Assembly: GCF_024362695.1 (NCBI RefSeq) | Contig: NC_065407.1 | Coordinates: 10,540,001 to 10,604,000 of the forward strand | Length of the DNA: 64,000 nt | Reading direction: 5' to 3' | Origin: Pectinophora gossypiella | Lineage: Eukaryota > Arthropoda > Insecta > Lepidoptera > Gelechiidae | In this document: in pieces, positions 24,918 to 36,900 of the stretch | How the letters are laid out: every line of letters begins with the position of its first letter | How positions within the stretch are numbered: position 1 is the stretch's first letter | Translations under genes and position numbers: made by a program | Notes under the pieces: generated by a model | Database searches by the model: none | Told to the model about the DNA's origin: nothing | What the model saw: only the letters and a program-made list of their open reading frames with translations

Positions 24918-26551
24918 CTGGTACATTTTTTAAAATTATGACACACATGACATGATTATTATCAAAAACATCATCTTCTACTCTCAAGTGAGTTGTTACG
25001 TCAATAACCGACATCATCAAATCAAAACTCATCAAAAAATACTGATCACGTATTAATTTGTATGTAATTAGCACGAAACAAAATAGAACTATCCTATCTT
25101 CGTTAACTGAAAAAATTACGGGACAAGCTACTGATAAAAATAAGTTACTAGATTCGTCAAGTTATAAAAAGAAATATGAACTTAAAAGTAATTAACATTT
25201 ACACTTTATTCGTCATAAAATAAGTTGATATTGTAGGCGCAAGTTTTAAAATTATTTTTTCGCCTTCTCTCCTTTGCGGATGTTTATAGGAATTCTCAAA
25301 TGGTTTGTGATGAAGTGTGATTTTTTCCCCGTGAACACCCCTGCACTAGTAATGGTGTTTGCTAGGGGAGAGGTCAACTACAATTTAATCTAGCGTGAAT
25401 GATTTATAGATGTCTTGAAACGATGCAAGGTGCACAGATTACTGTGCATAATACGTGTATTAGGACACATTGAAAATAAGTATATAAGTATATTTTGTCA
25501 TACAAATCTAAAATTTTAAAGTTTTAGTTTATATGTTTTATAGCGATGTTATGTTTGTGTAGTGAGATAGATGTACGTAAAGGCTGCCTGTTATGATTAT
25601 TTCTGTATTTAGTGTCATTTGTGCTCAATAAAGTATGTTTATCTTATCTTTCGTTATATAAAATTAATTCTACGATTTTAATACAAAATCCGCACTACAT
25701 AAGTGCATTTTAAATGTCTACGCGGAAACCTCGAATTCAAACACTTTCAAAATGGTCAATGGTGGTTTGTTTGTGTGTCAAGAAAAAACAAAAAGTACAA
25801 TGGACTTTAAGACATTAATTTTGGTTCCACGAACGCGATTAAGTCCGAAATCCGTCACTTTCAAAATGGCGCGCTAAAAATCCAAACAAATATAAAACCT
25901 AACTTACAGCGACGTTCGGAGCTGTAAAAAAGGCTGTTGATCAAAATATACGTCTCTTTTAATGAAATTACGTAAAAGTTTAACCACCTGTTCCGAGGGT
26001 GGAAGGACACAGAGCCTCTCGGAATTTACCTACTTGCCTTAATTAGCCTCGTGTAGGCTTACGCAGGGTCATTTTTCTTGTTTAGCCGTAATTGATAAAG
26101 GGCCCGGCACCGCATCAAACTGCAGGCTTGTTGGCCGACCCTCGGTAATTTGCGACATGATATTTGCAACTGGATATTCAAAGCCATGTCTCTTGTAAAC
26201 GGAAGGCAAGTAAAGTTTGGGCTTATTCGTGGAAAGCCTGTCGCTAAATGTGCGGTTTATTTTAGGTGTATGTGTGCGTGTGCGGTTTGTTGCGGTTTGC
26301 ATGTTCCAAAACAGCAACAATTCATTTGTATAAATTAGTAATTAGTTGTTTTCAATGCATGTATTTGGAACATTTATTTAGTGTAACGTTTCTAGTGCGT
26401 ACTACACAAACAATTAAGTTATCGTTTAGAGGGGGTAAGCACGAAACCCTGACCCGAGATAGGTAATTTAAAAAAGTTACAACAACTATGTTCTCAATTA
26501 TGGTAGTCGGACCCAGTGGTGTGCCGTTAAAAGCTCCTGAATTATAAGCAC
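24918..26551. other. Non-coding; no gene seen
   Basis: AT-rich. An AATAAAGTATG at about 25627 with preceding TGTGCTC could be another LINE-tail remnant. No exon is evident. Confidence 0.4.
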
Positions 26552-26870
26552 ATTGGTGCTGCATCCAGTACACACCATTTAATTTTATTTTAAGGAATGG
26601 GTAAAGGACAAGCATAAAATTTATGGAACACACGTCAATTTTTGACACAAAACAACAATCTTATTGACCAATTACCCTACAGAATTAAGGTGACAGCCCA
26701 CGTCAAACGGTTTACATACCAGCGGATACCTACTTGATGCGCCCGGGCTATTCACTCATTTTAAAATTAACAGTTGTTAATCATCTGTCCCTTTCCTTTT
26801 CGGCGGATAAGAAAATGGCTGGTATAACTTAAAATAAAATTAAGGGGTGTCTGCAGGAATCGAAGCCATT
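26552..26870. mobile_element. Palindromic MITE, family B (copy 2)
   Basis: It starts ATTGGTGCTGC and CACCATTTAATTTTATTTTA, and ends with CCCTTTCCTTTTCGGCGG, the inverted AATAAAATTAA block, and GGAATCGAAGCCATT. The left arm lost part of the stem after TTTTAAGG. The core has CATAAAATTTATGGAACACA and a CGTCAAACGGTTTACATACC block also seen in copy 3. Confidence 0.8.
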
Positions 26871-28052
26871 ATCTGGTTTTCTTTTTCAAATTGTTCTTTC
26901 TTGTACTCTGGTCTTATCTGTCTATAGGTTAGGTAATAAAGCTCTTTTTGCATAAGTTTTCCGCGTTTTTACTGCCGGGAACATTCTTAGAGTCAGAACG
27001 TGTCCGGTAAAGGCACATCACTGATCGGACATAAAGCATCCCATAATAAAATAAGTACTTACCCGCATTTACCGAGTTATATTTAACCAACGTCGAATTA
27101 ATATCTTATTGGCGCAAATCCAGTGCCGTGTTTGAATCGACGCCCCCCACATGGCAGGCAAACTAGTAAACTACACAACTACAGTGTCTTTTTCGTTTTA
27201 AGAAGTTCGTTTCTTATAATTAACCCAACCGGGAATCGAATTTGATTTGAATGTGGCATCTAGCCATTATGCACAGATAACGTCGAAAATACTTAAAATA
27301 AGTTACTTACTTATCTACTTATTTTATTTTCTCATTATCGTCCCAACAGAAGATTTAAGTATAACATTTCTAAAATCTATTTAGAATTAAAATAGATTCT
27401 AGAAATCTCTAAATGGACGTCCTCTGTCTAAAAATAAACGCTAAATAAATTTTCCTTCCATAGAATTACGAAGATAAATCTTCCTTTATACTTCAAAAGA
27501 TTCCATTTAATATAACGACTAACAGTGTCGAACACTTTTTAATCTAGAAATTCAACTAACTTGATTGAAAGTACAAACATTATCATTAAAATTTACATAC
27601 GAGGCTTTTAAGTGGATTGAATGAAAATATTAACAAATTGGCCTGCAGCCGGATTAAACAGTAAATTCTCATATCCCGTATTACCGTTCCCCTACCGAGG
27701 GTGACTGCCCTGCGCCCTATCAGGGATGCAACCTCTGCAATTGCGTTAAATCAGGAGCAGTATTACATTAAACTAGGTACTAATACCCACATACAGTCCG
27801 CACTTAAAGTACTTAGACATTTTAGGTACGAGTTGCATTTAACCTGTTACTATCCAAAAATATTCGACATTTGAAAGACAGAGCGAACGCGAATTGGTAA
27901 AACATAGACAAAAACCTAGATTTAATCTCTGGTATTTAAGGTAAAATGATAAATGTAGAATTCGGCTAATAAATTACAATGTGTCTATCACAACGAACCT
28001 CGTACATGTGACTATTCATTTTAATAATACTATAAAATCAATAGTAGTCTAA
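26871..28052. other. Non-coding; one near-perfect hairpin
   Basis: A 16-bp hairpin with one mismatch lies at about 27367-27405 (TTTCTAAAATCTATTT against AAATAGATTCTAGAAA). No exon or repeat family is otherwise recognised. Confidence 0.4.
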
Positions 28053-28349
28053 ACAGGGTGTTAGTGATATCGTATTGTAAACTTTGAGGGATGATTCAGA
28101 CCATGATTCTAAGTTGAAATCAAGAATTTTCCTTCGCAAAAATATGGAACTGAATATAATTAAAAAGAACAATACAATACAATACAATACAAATACACTT
28201 TATTGCACCAAAATAAAAAGAAATAATTACAAAAAGTCTCTTAACTTAGTACAACTAAAATGTTCATGAATTTACTTCATTTGATATCAACTCAGAATCA
28301 TGGTCTAAATCATCCCCCTCAGTATTTTTTACGCTGTCACTAACACCCA
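28053..28349. mobile_element. Palindromic MITE, family A (copy 2) with nested insertion
   Basis: It begins ACAGGGTGTTAGTGATATCG and ends GCTGTCACTAACACCC. Inner blocks GATGATTCAGACCATGATTC and TTGATATCAACTCAGAATCA are inverted copies. It is about 150 bp longer than copy 1. The extra length includes a CAATA tandem run and a LINE-type tail at 28170-28210, which indicates a later insertion. Confidence 0.8.
28170..28210 (-). mobile_element. LINE/SINE 3' tail nested in a MITE
   Basis: The (CAATA)n run is followed by CAAATACACTTTATTGCACC. On the minus strand this is GTGCAATAAAGTG followed by TATTG repeats, the typical poly(A)-signal plus tandem tail of a non-LTR retrotransposed unit. Confidence 0.55.
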
Positions 28350-28388
28350 TAAAATATGTACTTGTATGGCTACTAGTATGTACTTGTA

Positions 28389-28629
28389 TGAGGTGTAAGT
28401 GACATCGAAACGAATACTGAGGGAGATGATTCAGCTCATTATTTTGAACTAGTATCAAGTTAAATTTTCCATCGCAAAAATATAGAATTGAAAATAATTT
28501 ACAAAAAACCCAAAAAACAAAACATGAATTTAGCGACGGAAAATTTCGCTTGATATTAACTCAGAATTATGGTCTGAATAGAACGATCGATGAAATGATG
28601 ACATGAGAACGATGTCACTAACACCCTGT
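28389..28629. mobile_element. Palindromic MITE, family A (copy 3)
   Basis: It starts at GAGGTGTAAGTGACATCG and ends GATGTCACTAACACCCTGT. It carries CGAATACTGAGGGAGATGAT on the left and TTGATATTAACTCAGAATTA inverted on the right. It lies 40 bp from copy 2, in the same orientation as far as a palindrome allows. Confidence 0.8.
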
Positions 28630-29388
28630 AAACATGATATAGACGATTTTATACCCTACTAACCACAACACTCATTAAATAATTATGATATTATATCTTA
28701 ATTCGGATTTATGGCCTAAAGATATCGTATTTGGCAAAACTGTAGTTGCAAGTTCAAGACTATATTCATAGCAGGTGACCTTCTATGACTCTATATAAGT
28801 CTTTACACTTTTATTTATGGTCAAATAGTTAGCATAACAGCAGCATACTTGCTAACATAAATAACATGCATTTTCAAATTGAAATGTTGAAAAGTTTATA
28901 ACTAATATATACCCACTTACTTAAAACGTAGTTTTAAACCAGATAATCCTACACTATACCCCTACATAAATAGGTAAGCAGGTTCACAAATAAATTTAGT
29001 TGCAAGTTTTCTTGAGGGGATCGATAAGGTCGAGTGATTTGATTTGGTCGGCGAAGGCCCGACTCGAGAGTTTCTTTTTGAGGAAGACGGCCGTGCCTAC
29101 GAACTGTCGCAAGACCAATATTGCCAAGGAAATTAGTTTATGTAAAATGTAGAACAGGAAAGAAAAATATCTAAAGAAAAGTGAAGAGGGAATATTGAAA
29201 TCAATTCAGTTTGCCGGTTACTCTTGCGTTGTAAGAAGTCATCTTCGCGAAATAGAATTAGGTACCCACTCAGAAGGAATACGCTTTTTTATTTTTAAAG
29301 AACCAACGAACTCTTTGAGGGAGACTGCGGGGTAATAATACAAATGAGTAGAAAGTAGCTTTTATAATTTGCATATATGTATAATTAG
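28630..29388. other. Non-coding; no gene seen
   Basis: AT-rich sequence with no recognised repeat or exon. Confidence 0.4.
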
Positions 29389-29457
29389 TGTGTCAGGATC
29401 AAGTAAATGGAATTCTAAAAAAGTTTATAGTCTCTGCTTACCCCGGTGGGAAATTGT
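29389..29457 (+). repeat. Dispersed repeat, family C (copy 2)
   Basis: GTGTGTCAGGATCAAGTAAA is followed by TGGAATTC, TATAGTCTCTGCTTACCCCG and GTGGGAAAT. It is inverted relative to 24855-24917. Confidence 0.65.
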
Positions 29458-30020
29458 ATATAATTAAAATATCAATTTATCGTATCGCAATAACTATATT
29501 TATTGTATGTATTTAAATATCTAAGTATACACATACAACCACACACAAACATACTTCCTTCAAATTATCCAATAAAACGTGTTCTAATTAGTTCTAAATG
29601 GATACCTAAGTCAATGTATTATTATGTTTTGTCTTCGTATTTTCCTTATTATGTCTTCTATCATATTTTGTTTTACACGTGTTTTATGTGAACATGGTTC
29701 TTATTACATGATCGATATATCCGTACGTTTCATACATCGATAGGTTGATATCCTGTCGCTATATCTAAAGATTCTTTATCTAGGTATATCTAACATAACC
29801 ACCTATATCCCTGAAAAGATAAACAGAGGTAACTATATATTATGTTTACCCACTCATCGCCAGTTATATTTAAGTCCATTGTAATAGAGAGGGAGCGTAC
29901 AGCCGTTAACCATCAAATATCTATGATCAAAAGATTAATGATTTTTAATTAGATTTTTTGATCCACTCTGAACCGGCCTGCGTGTATGAAGCGATTGATA
30001 AATGCGGAGGAAGCAAGATA
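29458..30020. other. Non-coding; no gene seen
   Basis: AT-rich, including a TATC/GATA-rich patch around 29700-29830. No exon is evident. Confidence 0.4.
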
Positions 30021-30100
30021 AGTGTGTCAGCATTGAAGCAAATGGAATTCTATAGTCTCTGCTTACCTCGGTGGGAAATAGGCGTGAGTTTATGTATCTA
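30021..30100 (+). repeat. Dispersed repeat, family C (copy 3)
   Basis: AGTGTGTCAGCATTGAAGCA, TGGAATTCTATAGTCTCTGC and ATAGGCGTGAGTTTATGTAT match copies 1 and 2. This is the most complete copy in the window. Confidence 0.65.
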
Positions 30101-30127
30101 AAAGATTAATTCAATCTCATAAAATCG

Positions 30128-30200
30128 AATTCAGTGGTTTAAAGCCCCAGCAAGGTTTCGAACCTGTGACTCTACTAGCGTGCTCCACGCAGGACTATTA
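30128..30200 (-). mobile_element. tRNA-like SINE head remnant (minus strand)
   Basis: On the minus strand it reads AGTCCTGCGTGGAGCACGC, then CACAGGTTCGAAACC, a box B-like block. It is too divergent from a working tRNA, and no body follows. Confidence 0.4.
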
Positions 30201-30220
30201 AGGTGTTTATGTACATATAT

Positions 30221-30541
30221 AGCCGTGGTAGCCCAATTGGTAGAACGTTTGCCTCTTACTTTCAGGTCGCAGGTTCAAATCCAGCACAGGCCTAAACTAA
30301 TGATTGTCGAAATTGTTTTCGAATTCATGTTTGGATCACAAGTGCTCAGCGGTGAAAGTAAACATCGTGAGGAAACCCACTTTCCCGAGAAATGCATTTT
30401 CGGAGGTATGTGACCTAACTTGTATTGGCCTGTTTTCCACTCGCAGGTTGGACCTGAACCTGTCAAATCTTCAGGTTAGGTAAGCGGACCCTGAGAAAAA
30501 CGGGATAATGCTAGGGAGATGATGATAGATAGATAGATAGA
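30221..30541 (+). mobile_element. tRNA-derived SINE, family S1 (copy 2)
   Basis: AGCCGTGGTAGCCCAATTGG starts the tRNA-like head, with box B GGTTCAAATCC. The body matches the copy at 2449-2795 (CGAATTCATGTTTGGA, GAGAAATGCATTTTCGGAGG, GGTAAGCGGACCCTGAG). It ends in a GATA tetranucleotide run. It is shorter than copy 1 because the AAGGTCAGACAGGCAGTCG stretch is absent. Confidence 0.85.
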
Positions 30542-31537
30542 TGAAATACTTAATTGAGCACAATGCTCAAAAAGAAGATGCTAATGCTAGATGCTTTTGC
30601 TTTGATAATCTATATCTATTATGGAAAAATACTAAAGTTGGACGAGTTATTAAATGTTTTGTGGCTTTGTATGATTCTATTTTTATTTTCAACTTAATAT
30701 TATGTAATTATCATGTATCAATGTTCTGTCATACAAATGTTTGTTTTTTTGTTTTCAGGTAATGGTGAGATATCTTAAACAGGTACTACTATAGAAAAAT
30801 ACCTCTTTTTTATTACCACACGCTCTCCGGTTACACCTATTTAATCATTTATATATTAAAAACATGCTTCTATGCTGTTCTGGGAGCAAATAAAAAACAT
30901 AGAAAACGTTCAGCTGCTTGTGTTCCCGGGCATGTCGTAAAAACCGACAGAGGGATTGTGTCCTCCAACATGATGGACTAATGTTATGGGCGATAGGCTG
31001 ATCACTTATCACCATAAGGTTCATCATATCCAGCTTACGACATCGTATCAACAGTGGCTGCAAGTTGTCTTTGATTACTTGTGGCTCTGCCCACCCCAGT
31101 AGGGATTACGGACGTGAGTTTATGTATGTATGTAAAAACATAAACCACTGTTTATATTAATTCACAGTGCCCTGGAATACATTAAGTGAAAAACCGTGAC
31201 ATTCCAATATATCTATTAGTTGAACATTAAATTATGCAAAGTCATGGCGGAGTGCCAAGACAGAGGCTGCATTCAGATGCAGCAGTGGTGTCCAATTATA
31301 TCTCAACCCTAAAATATTAAACGATGTGTCTCGAATACTAAATTAACTAAATAAATCAATAAAAAGAGCGGCGCTGAAAGAAATGTTCTGCCAAGCACGG
31401 GTATCGGACAAAATGAGTTATTTTGGAATTTTGGACACTGTGCCTGCATCTTAATGAGATCTTCTGTTCGTTTCTTCTTCTTAATTAACAGCAATAGGAG
31501 AATATTGTACGTACAATGCTATACATAAAAAAATATA
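30542..31537. other. Non-coding; no gene seen
   Basis: Open frames here are AT-rich and without motifs. A partial family C match (GGACGTGAGTTTATGTATGT) lies near 31108. Confidence 0.4.
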
Positions 31538-31670
31538 AACAGTCTATATATGTCTCACTGCTGGGCATACGCTTCCCCTCAATTAAACGGAGGAGGTATG
31601 CATAGCATACTCCACTACGCTGCACCACTGCGAGTTGGTGGAGATGTTTTTTACGGATAATACGGCTAAA
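31538..31670 (-). mobile_element. S2-related SINE fragment
   Basis: AACAGTCTATATATGTCTCA, CTGCTGGGCATACGCTTCCC and GGTGGAGATGTTTTTTACGG match the stretch at 52039-52213. Fuller copies of this repeat type continue into an S2-like tRNA head; here that part is missing. Confidence 0.55.
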
Positions 31671-32712
31671 CATGCCACGAGGCTGTGAATATAATGATTT
31701 TTTTTGACGTGGCTTATTGTAGATTTGCCGCAGACGGCATTAACTACTTGACCGGACATAATATAATGTTAACAATGCTATAATTATAATAAAAGGCATA
31801 CCTATTAAGACAGGTAAGTGAGTGTAAGAACGTCGTGGCGTAGGTTGAGGATCACTTTCAAAGTATTTAGTTGTCGGTCGTCGCAAACTTCGATGAGCAA
31901 ACTTGAACGAAGTTCATTACACTGCCAAATTTCACTATAACTTCACTTAAAGCGCTTCGAAATCGTTTTAGAGATGACGGAGCAAAAAATTGGTACGTAC
32001 TCGTACTTATTTTATCACGGCATTGAAACCTATAACGCTAATAAACCGTTTTAAAATAACCAGATCAATTTGACTATAGGAGAGATATAGCATACATCTA
32101 TTGAAAAGAGACATACTTAATCAGGAGAAAGCGGTTTTTTTTTTAATTTTAGCCAAGTATGTTGGCTCAACTATGCCTGATGGTAAACATAGAGAAGCCC
32201 TATTTGCAGTAGCAACTGAAAAGCAACGCAATGAGTCAGTTTCGAATCAGTTCCGACTAGTAGTCGGAACTGATTCTCTGACTGGCCTATTAAGTGCTTC
32301 TAGGTGGTTTTTGGTTATTTTGAAATTTAATAGCTGTAAAATTAACCAAGTTGCATTTTTACGGAGTACAAGATATTGGGGAGAGAGCATCAACATTATT
32401 TTTCATTTGCTTTTAAGCGATCGCGCCGGTTTGTAGTCTAGATTTAGAAATTATAAAATGTTCACTCGAATGGAACTTGAGGTATAATGATTCCGAGAAA
32501 TATTCTCTCATTTATCAATGTTTCAATAAAAAAAATACAGTGTTTCATGTAGGGTACAATAAACAATGTAATAATCGACACATTGTTAGTAAGTACGTAC
32601 TACTTAGTAAGTACTGTGAAAACAGAATGGCACGAACCAGAGCTTTGTATGTTAATTGCCACGAATATCGTAACAATGTCATATAATAATTATGCTATAA
32701 TAGCAACATATT
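31671..32712. other. Non-coding with a perfect hairpin; origin unclear
   Basis: A 15-bp perfect hairpin lies at 32244-32276, within an open stretch (32101-32436, TTG start) that shows no domain. The text TGGCTCAACTATGCCTGATG near 32162 looks like a degenerate repeat. No gene is claimed. Confidence 0.4.
32244..32276. repeat. Perfect 15-bp hairpin with 3-base loop
   Basis: GAATCAGTTCCGACT (32244-32258), loop AGT, then its exact reverse complement (32262-32276). The outer GTCAG and CTGAC can extend the pairing past a small internal loop. Confidence 0.75.
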
Positions 32713-32764
32713 GTAATCAGCGAGTACCGTCAGCATAATAACCAACACGAAACAATATAATAAA

Positions 32765-33078
32765 TCTTCTTCTTCTATCTAGTGGGTTGTGACGTGGATT
32801 ACTAACCTCATCAACCCTGGTAACAGGGTTAATATTGAGCCGCAGGAACCTGACATGCCTCATGTAACGAACACTTTCTTACATCAGTAAGTAGGAACTG
32901 GGACTAACGGCTTAACGTGCTTTCCGAAGCACGGATCATCTTACTTTTTGGAAAATCAGGTGATCAGCCTGTAATGTCCTTACTAAACTAGAGATCACAA
33001 AGTGATTTTCCCACCGGGATTTGGACCCGAACCTCCAGATCGTGAGCAAAACGCTCAACAACTGGACCATGGAGGTCG
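32765..33078 (-). mobile_element. tRNA-derived SINE, family S2 (near full-length, minus strand)
   Basis: It matches 9117-9440 along its length, for example GCACGGATCATCTTACTTTT and AGGTGATCAGCCTGTAATGT. The minus-strand head is CCTCCATGGTCCAGTTG with box B GGTTCGGGTCC. It is nested inside the inverted-repeat element. Confidence 0.8.
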
Positions 33079-33116
33079 CATATATAAATTAATATAATAT
33101 ATTAAATACTGAAAAT

Positions 33117-33175
33117 AACGGCCGCCGTGGTTCAGTGGTGCAGTAGTTAGCTCACGATTCATGGATGAGGTTTAT
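33117..33175 (+). mobile_element. tRNA-like SINE head fragment
   Basis: CGGCCGCCGTGGTTCAGTGG is followed by TGCAGTAGTTAGCTCACGAT, a box A-type head like the complement of the S2 heads but on the opposite strand. The following CATCGAATCCACCCC may be a decayed box B. Confidence 0.4.
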
Positions 33176-33650
33176 AGATAAGGTACCTAAATAGTTTGCA
33201 TCGGCCATCGAATCCACCCCAATATTATGACGCGGCTTAATTAAAACGAACAGCACCTGCTTATACAAAAGCCATGTATATATATGTACTTCTATAATAG
33301 AACGTGTTAAGGTATACTATAGGCAGGACAATGAGTGCATTTCGGACATTGTGAATTTAGTACGGTCAGTAACAAAGTGACTAAATATTGTAGTTTATGG
33401 AATTCGTCTTTTTGCATGAAAATAGTACGTATATAAAGATTTGCTATATAAACAGATTTTCGCATTTTTAAAATCATATTTACTAGATTTGTTACAGCTT
33501 TTGGAAGTTATAAATCGATAGTCTTAACTTTTGCCGAGCATCCAATTTTAAACTATCTTTTTAAATTCCAAGCTTGTTAGATTTATAGACAACTAGATGG
33601 CGCACATAATATATGTTTCTGGCATATACCCTGAACATAATTATAATGTG

Positions 33651-33689
33651 TTTTACAGGTATTTGCAAAAACAGCAAATACCTGTAAAA
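33651..33689. repeat. Perfect 16-bp hairpin
   Basis: TTTTACAGGTATTTGC (33651-33666), a 7-base A-rich loop, and the exact reverse complement (33674-33689). The right arm directly abuts the nested SINE head. Confidence 0.8.
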
Positions 33690-33691
33690 TA

Positions 33692-33854
33692 AGCACGGAT
33701 AATCTTACTTTCTCGTGATTAGCGATGTTTTAACCAAACTAGGGACGCAGACGGTCTTACAAAATTTTGTTTATGTTAGACGCGTCCTCACTGGATATCG
33801 AACCCAGTACCTCCGAATGAGCTAACCGCTGTACCACTCGACCACGAAGACCGT
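33692..33854 (-). mobile_element. tRNA-derived SINE fragment (minus strand)
   Basis: On the minus strand it starts AACGGTCTTCGTGGTCGAGT, a box A-like region, then TGGGTTCGATATCC as box B. The far end shares GCACGGATAATCTTACTT with family S2. The body between is shortened. Confidence 0.65.
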
Positions 33855-33907
33855 TATTTATATTTTGTTTCGTGTTGGTTCTTATGCCGACGGTACTCGC
33901 TGATTAC

Positions 33908-36900
33908 TTTATGTTGATGTCCCTTCATGTTTGATGAGATATAAACCGACGGAGATGGACAGATTTTAAAGGGTAGATTGACAATGATTCAAAGTATATT
34001 GAGTGCAAAGCAATAAAGCCAGTGGCAAAAAGGGTTGTTTTAATTTACATAATAATATGTTTCACTATGGCTGAGCTCAGCATAAACTGTAAAGAGGTTT
34101 GAATCTAAACCTTGAGGCGATCGATTGAAACTATGTTATTCATGAGTACTTTAATCCACAAAGAAAGTAATAAATATTCGTCTTATTTATCAAAAAAAGT
34201 ATTTGCATAAGATTTTCAGGCGTCTACCTTCACTTTTACCACTTTCCAAATAAGCAAAGAGGTCACACCAAGCATTCTACGCCCCACTTTACTATGTAGC
34301 TCCTACAAATCCGAATGTTTTGAGCTCAAGTTTATGAAATAGTCACGCTAGTGCCTGTCGAGGGTACAATGGCACCCCCATCAACGGGAATGGCGTCTCT
34401 ACAGAACTGCACAATATAACTGGCACAACTGCTAATATCCGGGCTTTATCTACGTTTGTTACCTATCTATCTTTGACGCATAATTCGCCCCAGCGTGCCT
34501 ACATCACTGTAGAAACACCACTCTGGACTGACTCGCTTCCATATGTCTACTAATCATCCTTATTGTTCGGAACGTAATATAAATAGGAGTATTTGTATGA
34601 TTATGAGTAAAAAAACAAAAACAAAAATAAAAAAATATATAACAAAAAAAAAACAATATAAAATAGGTAGATAAATCGATCACAAAATATCTATTTCCAC
34701 TCATTCTAATATTGGTTATTATTATTTAATTCCCTTCAATAGTTTCTTTCAGTTTCAACCGTATGTTTTAACAATAATTTTGCTGTTTTCATTAAATTTA
34801 TTCCATCAGACTTCGTGTTTTACGCTGTTGGAAGCGTTAATTAATACTGTTTTATCGCCCCAAAAATATGCGTGAGCGCGATGCGCGGCTATTTGTCGGC
34901 TAATGTTTATAAAAGAGGTCCAACTTTACAGGCCCTCGCTTGTCTAATGGAGCACTGGCCTTCCGGTGGGGAGTCCAAGAGGCATTTAATCTTGCGCTGA
35001 ATTATGTGTTGATGTCGGAACCCGGAAAACGCTCCCTGTCCGCGCCCCACTAATTTCAGTTTTTATTATAGCCCCTTTGGCCAGTTTTGACTTTATTTTT
35101 AACGTGATTGTGTTCCTACTATTTATTTTGCTTAATTATGTAATTAAATTTTAGGGGCTTAAAGATGGCGGAATTGTTTTATCCCTTGACGTTTCATTTG
35201 TATAAGTAAATTAATTTAAAGTTGAACAATAGTAGGAATACAGAAGGTAGCGCCATCATAACGCGGATCTCGGAGTTATCTCGCAGTTACATTGGGCAGC
35301 AATTCCGGAAGGGTAAAAACAGGAGCGTCGGTAGGCCGGTGGCGGTATTCCCTGATGTAATTACTGAGGACTCGCCTGAGCGGCTCGGCTAACACAATGA
35401 CCGATGCCGACGGACGGACGCTACACACGGCCCGATCCGACCCCGCATCTAATCACTGGTGGATTAAATCGAATGGCTCTTCTGACCTAACCGCACTGAG
35501 CTCGTGACGTAAGTCCCTCGTGTACTCTGCATAGTGATGCTGTCCACTGCTAACGTACATTTGTAATGTTGCTTTATGCTAACAAGTAGATATGGGCTCC
35601 ATGCATACAGAAACCGCCGGGGGTGTGGGCTCCAGAAGTTGTAGAACTCAAAATAAGTATGTACTTTTACTAAAAGAGAGCGGCAACTAAGTATATAAAC
35701 CATTTAATTTAAAATACTTATGCACGATTAAAAGAGAAAACAAAACATTTTTCTCTTCTTCCACTCTTTATAACAATATTGTGAAGATATACCTCACGCT
35801 TGAGGTAACAGATTGATCGTATGTAGTTATAAGCGCGTTCCGCTCTCGCTTCCGCGCTCAACGAACGCCCTCTCCACTAACCGAGTTGTTACACTCAAGT
35901 CCAGGAGCCATAAACAACGTCCATGTCGGCACCTAGTTAGTCTAACAAGTTTATCTCAGCGACTCAAAAAATGTACGCCAGAGAGCTACTAGACTAGTCA
36001 CACTATTCGCATGAATAAGATTGCAGCTTTTCTAGACAATTTTAGACAGAGTTCTATCGAGTTCTTCGGAATATTTTTCGACTGACTTTACTTTCGGTTT
36101 GAGTTTTGTTTAAATAATAAGTAAATTAAGTAACTTCTATTAATTTTTTGTTCATAATAAACGCTATAATAAGTATAAGTACTTATAAAATAACCATAGC
36201 GTTCTTTGAAACTGTTTCCAAGTATCTTATCTTCATATTTTTGGATAAAGTATGTATATAAGTATGTATTTTTATATAAGTATTAAATATATAAAGGCAT
36301 AAGTTTAACAAAAAAACTATATAAATAGGTAGGTAGGTATTCTCTTTCACCAAATGTACAGTGATTCAAACCGTCAGAAATCGGAAAGCATTTTTTGCGT
36401 TTATGCACCAGATAGCATCCAGCATCAAAGCGTATCATGAAACTAGATTTTTTAGCTCGGCAACCCCGCGCCATTCTACGGTAATTCAATAACGCTTGCA
36501 GGCAAACGCAGTTAAGGCCAATTAAAAGTATGCCACTCTCACCAACGGATGGTAATCGAGTTACTGTCCCGACGGGAGTAAACCTTGAGTCAAGCCCAAA
36601 CAAATAACGAAGAAGGCCAGATAATTAAAGTGCTTCTCGAAGTATTTTCATTTACAGACGCGCATTCAACGCGGACATGCTAAAAGTAATGGAGTTCGGA
36701 AATTATCGTTCCTCGAGACTGTATTTAGACTGTCTGGTGTAAAAATAAACTTGAACTACTAAGTGTAGACAATCTATTTTCATACGGAGTCTAAGAAGTA
36801 TTGACAACTGAGACAGAATTATCTATGAATGAGACCTGTTGTTGATCTAAATTCAGCACAATAGTTGTTCTTCTGATGTATGTTGCAGACTAGTCTAATA

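Larger units (their letters stand above)
32713..33907. mobile_element. Terminal-inverted-repeat element carrying nested SINEs
   Basis: The outer ends are inverted repeats of about 46 bp: GTAATCAGCGAGTACCGTCA on the left (from 32713), and GACGGTACTCGCTGATTAC ending at 33907 on the right. AACCAACACGAAACAA is shared further in, with few mismatches. The 1.2-kb interior has no transposase. It holds an S2 SINE (32765-33078), a + strand SINE head (33117-33175), a perfect hairpin (33651-33689) and another minus-strand SINE head (33692-33854). No clear target duplication was seen. Confidence 0.7.

Noticed and set aside
26352..26648. 98-codon minus-strand open frame
   Set aside because: It overlaps the family B MITE ends and is explained by repeat sequence.
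32101..32436. 111-codon + strand open frame
   Set aside because: The start is TTG, it contains a perfect hairpin, and no motif is visible; probably repeat-derived.
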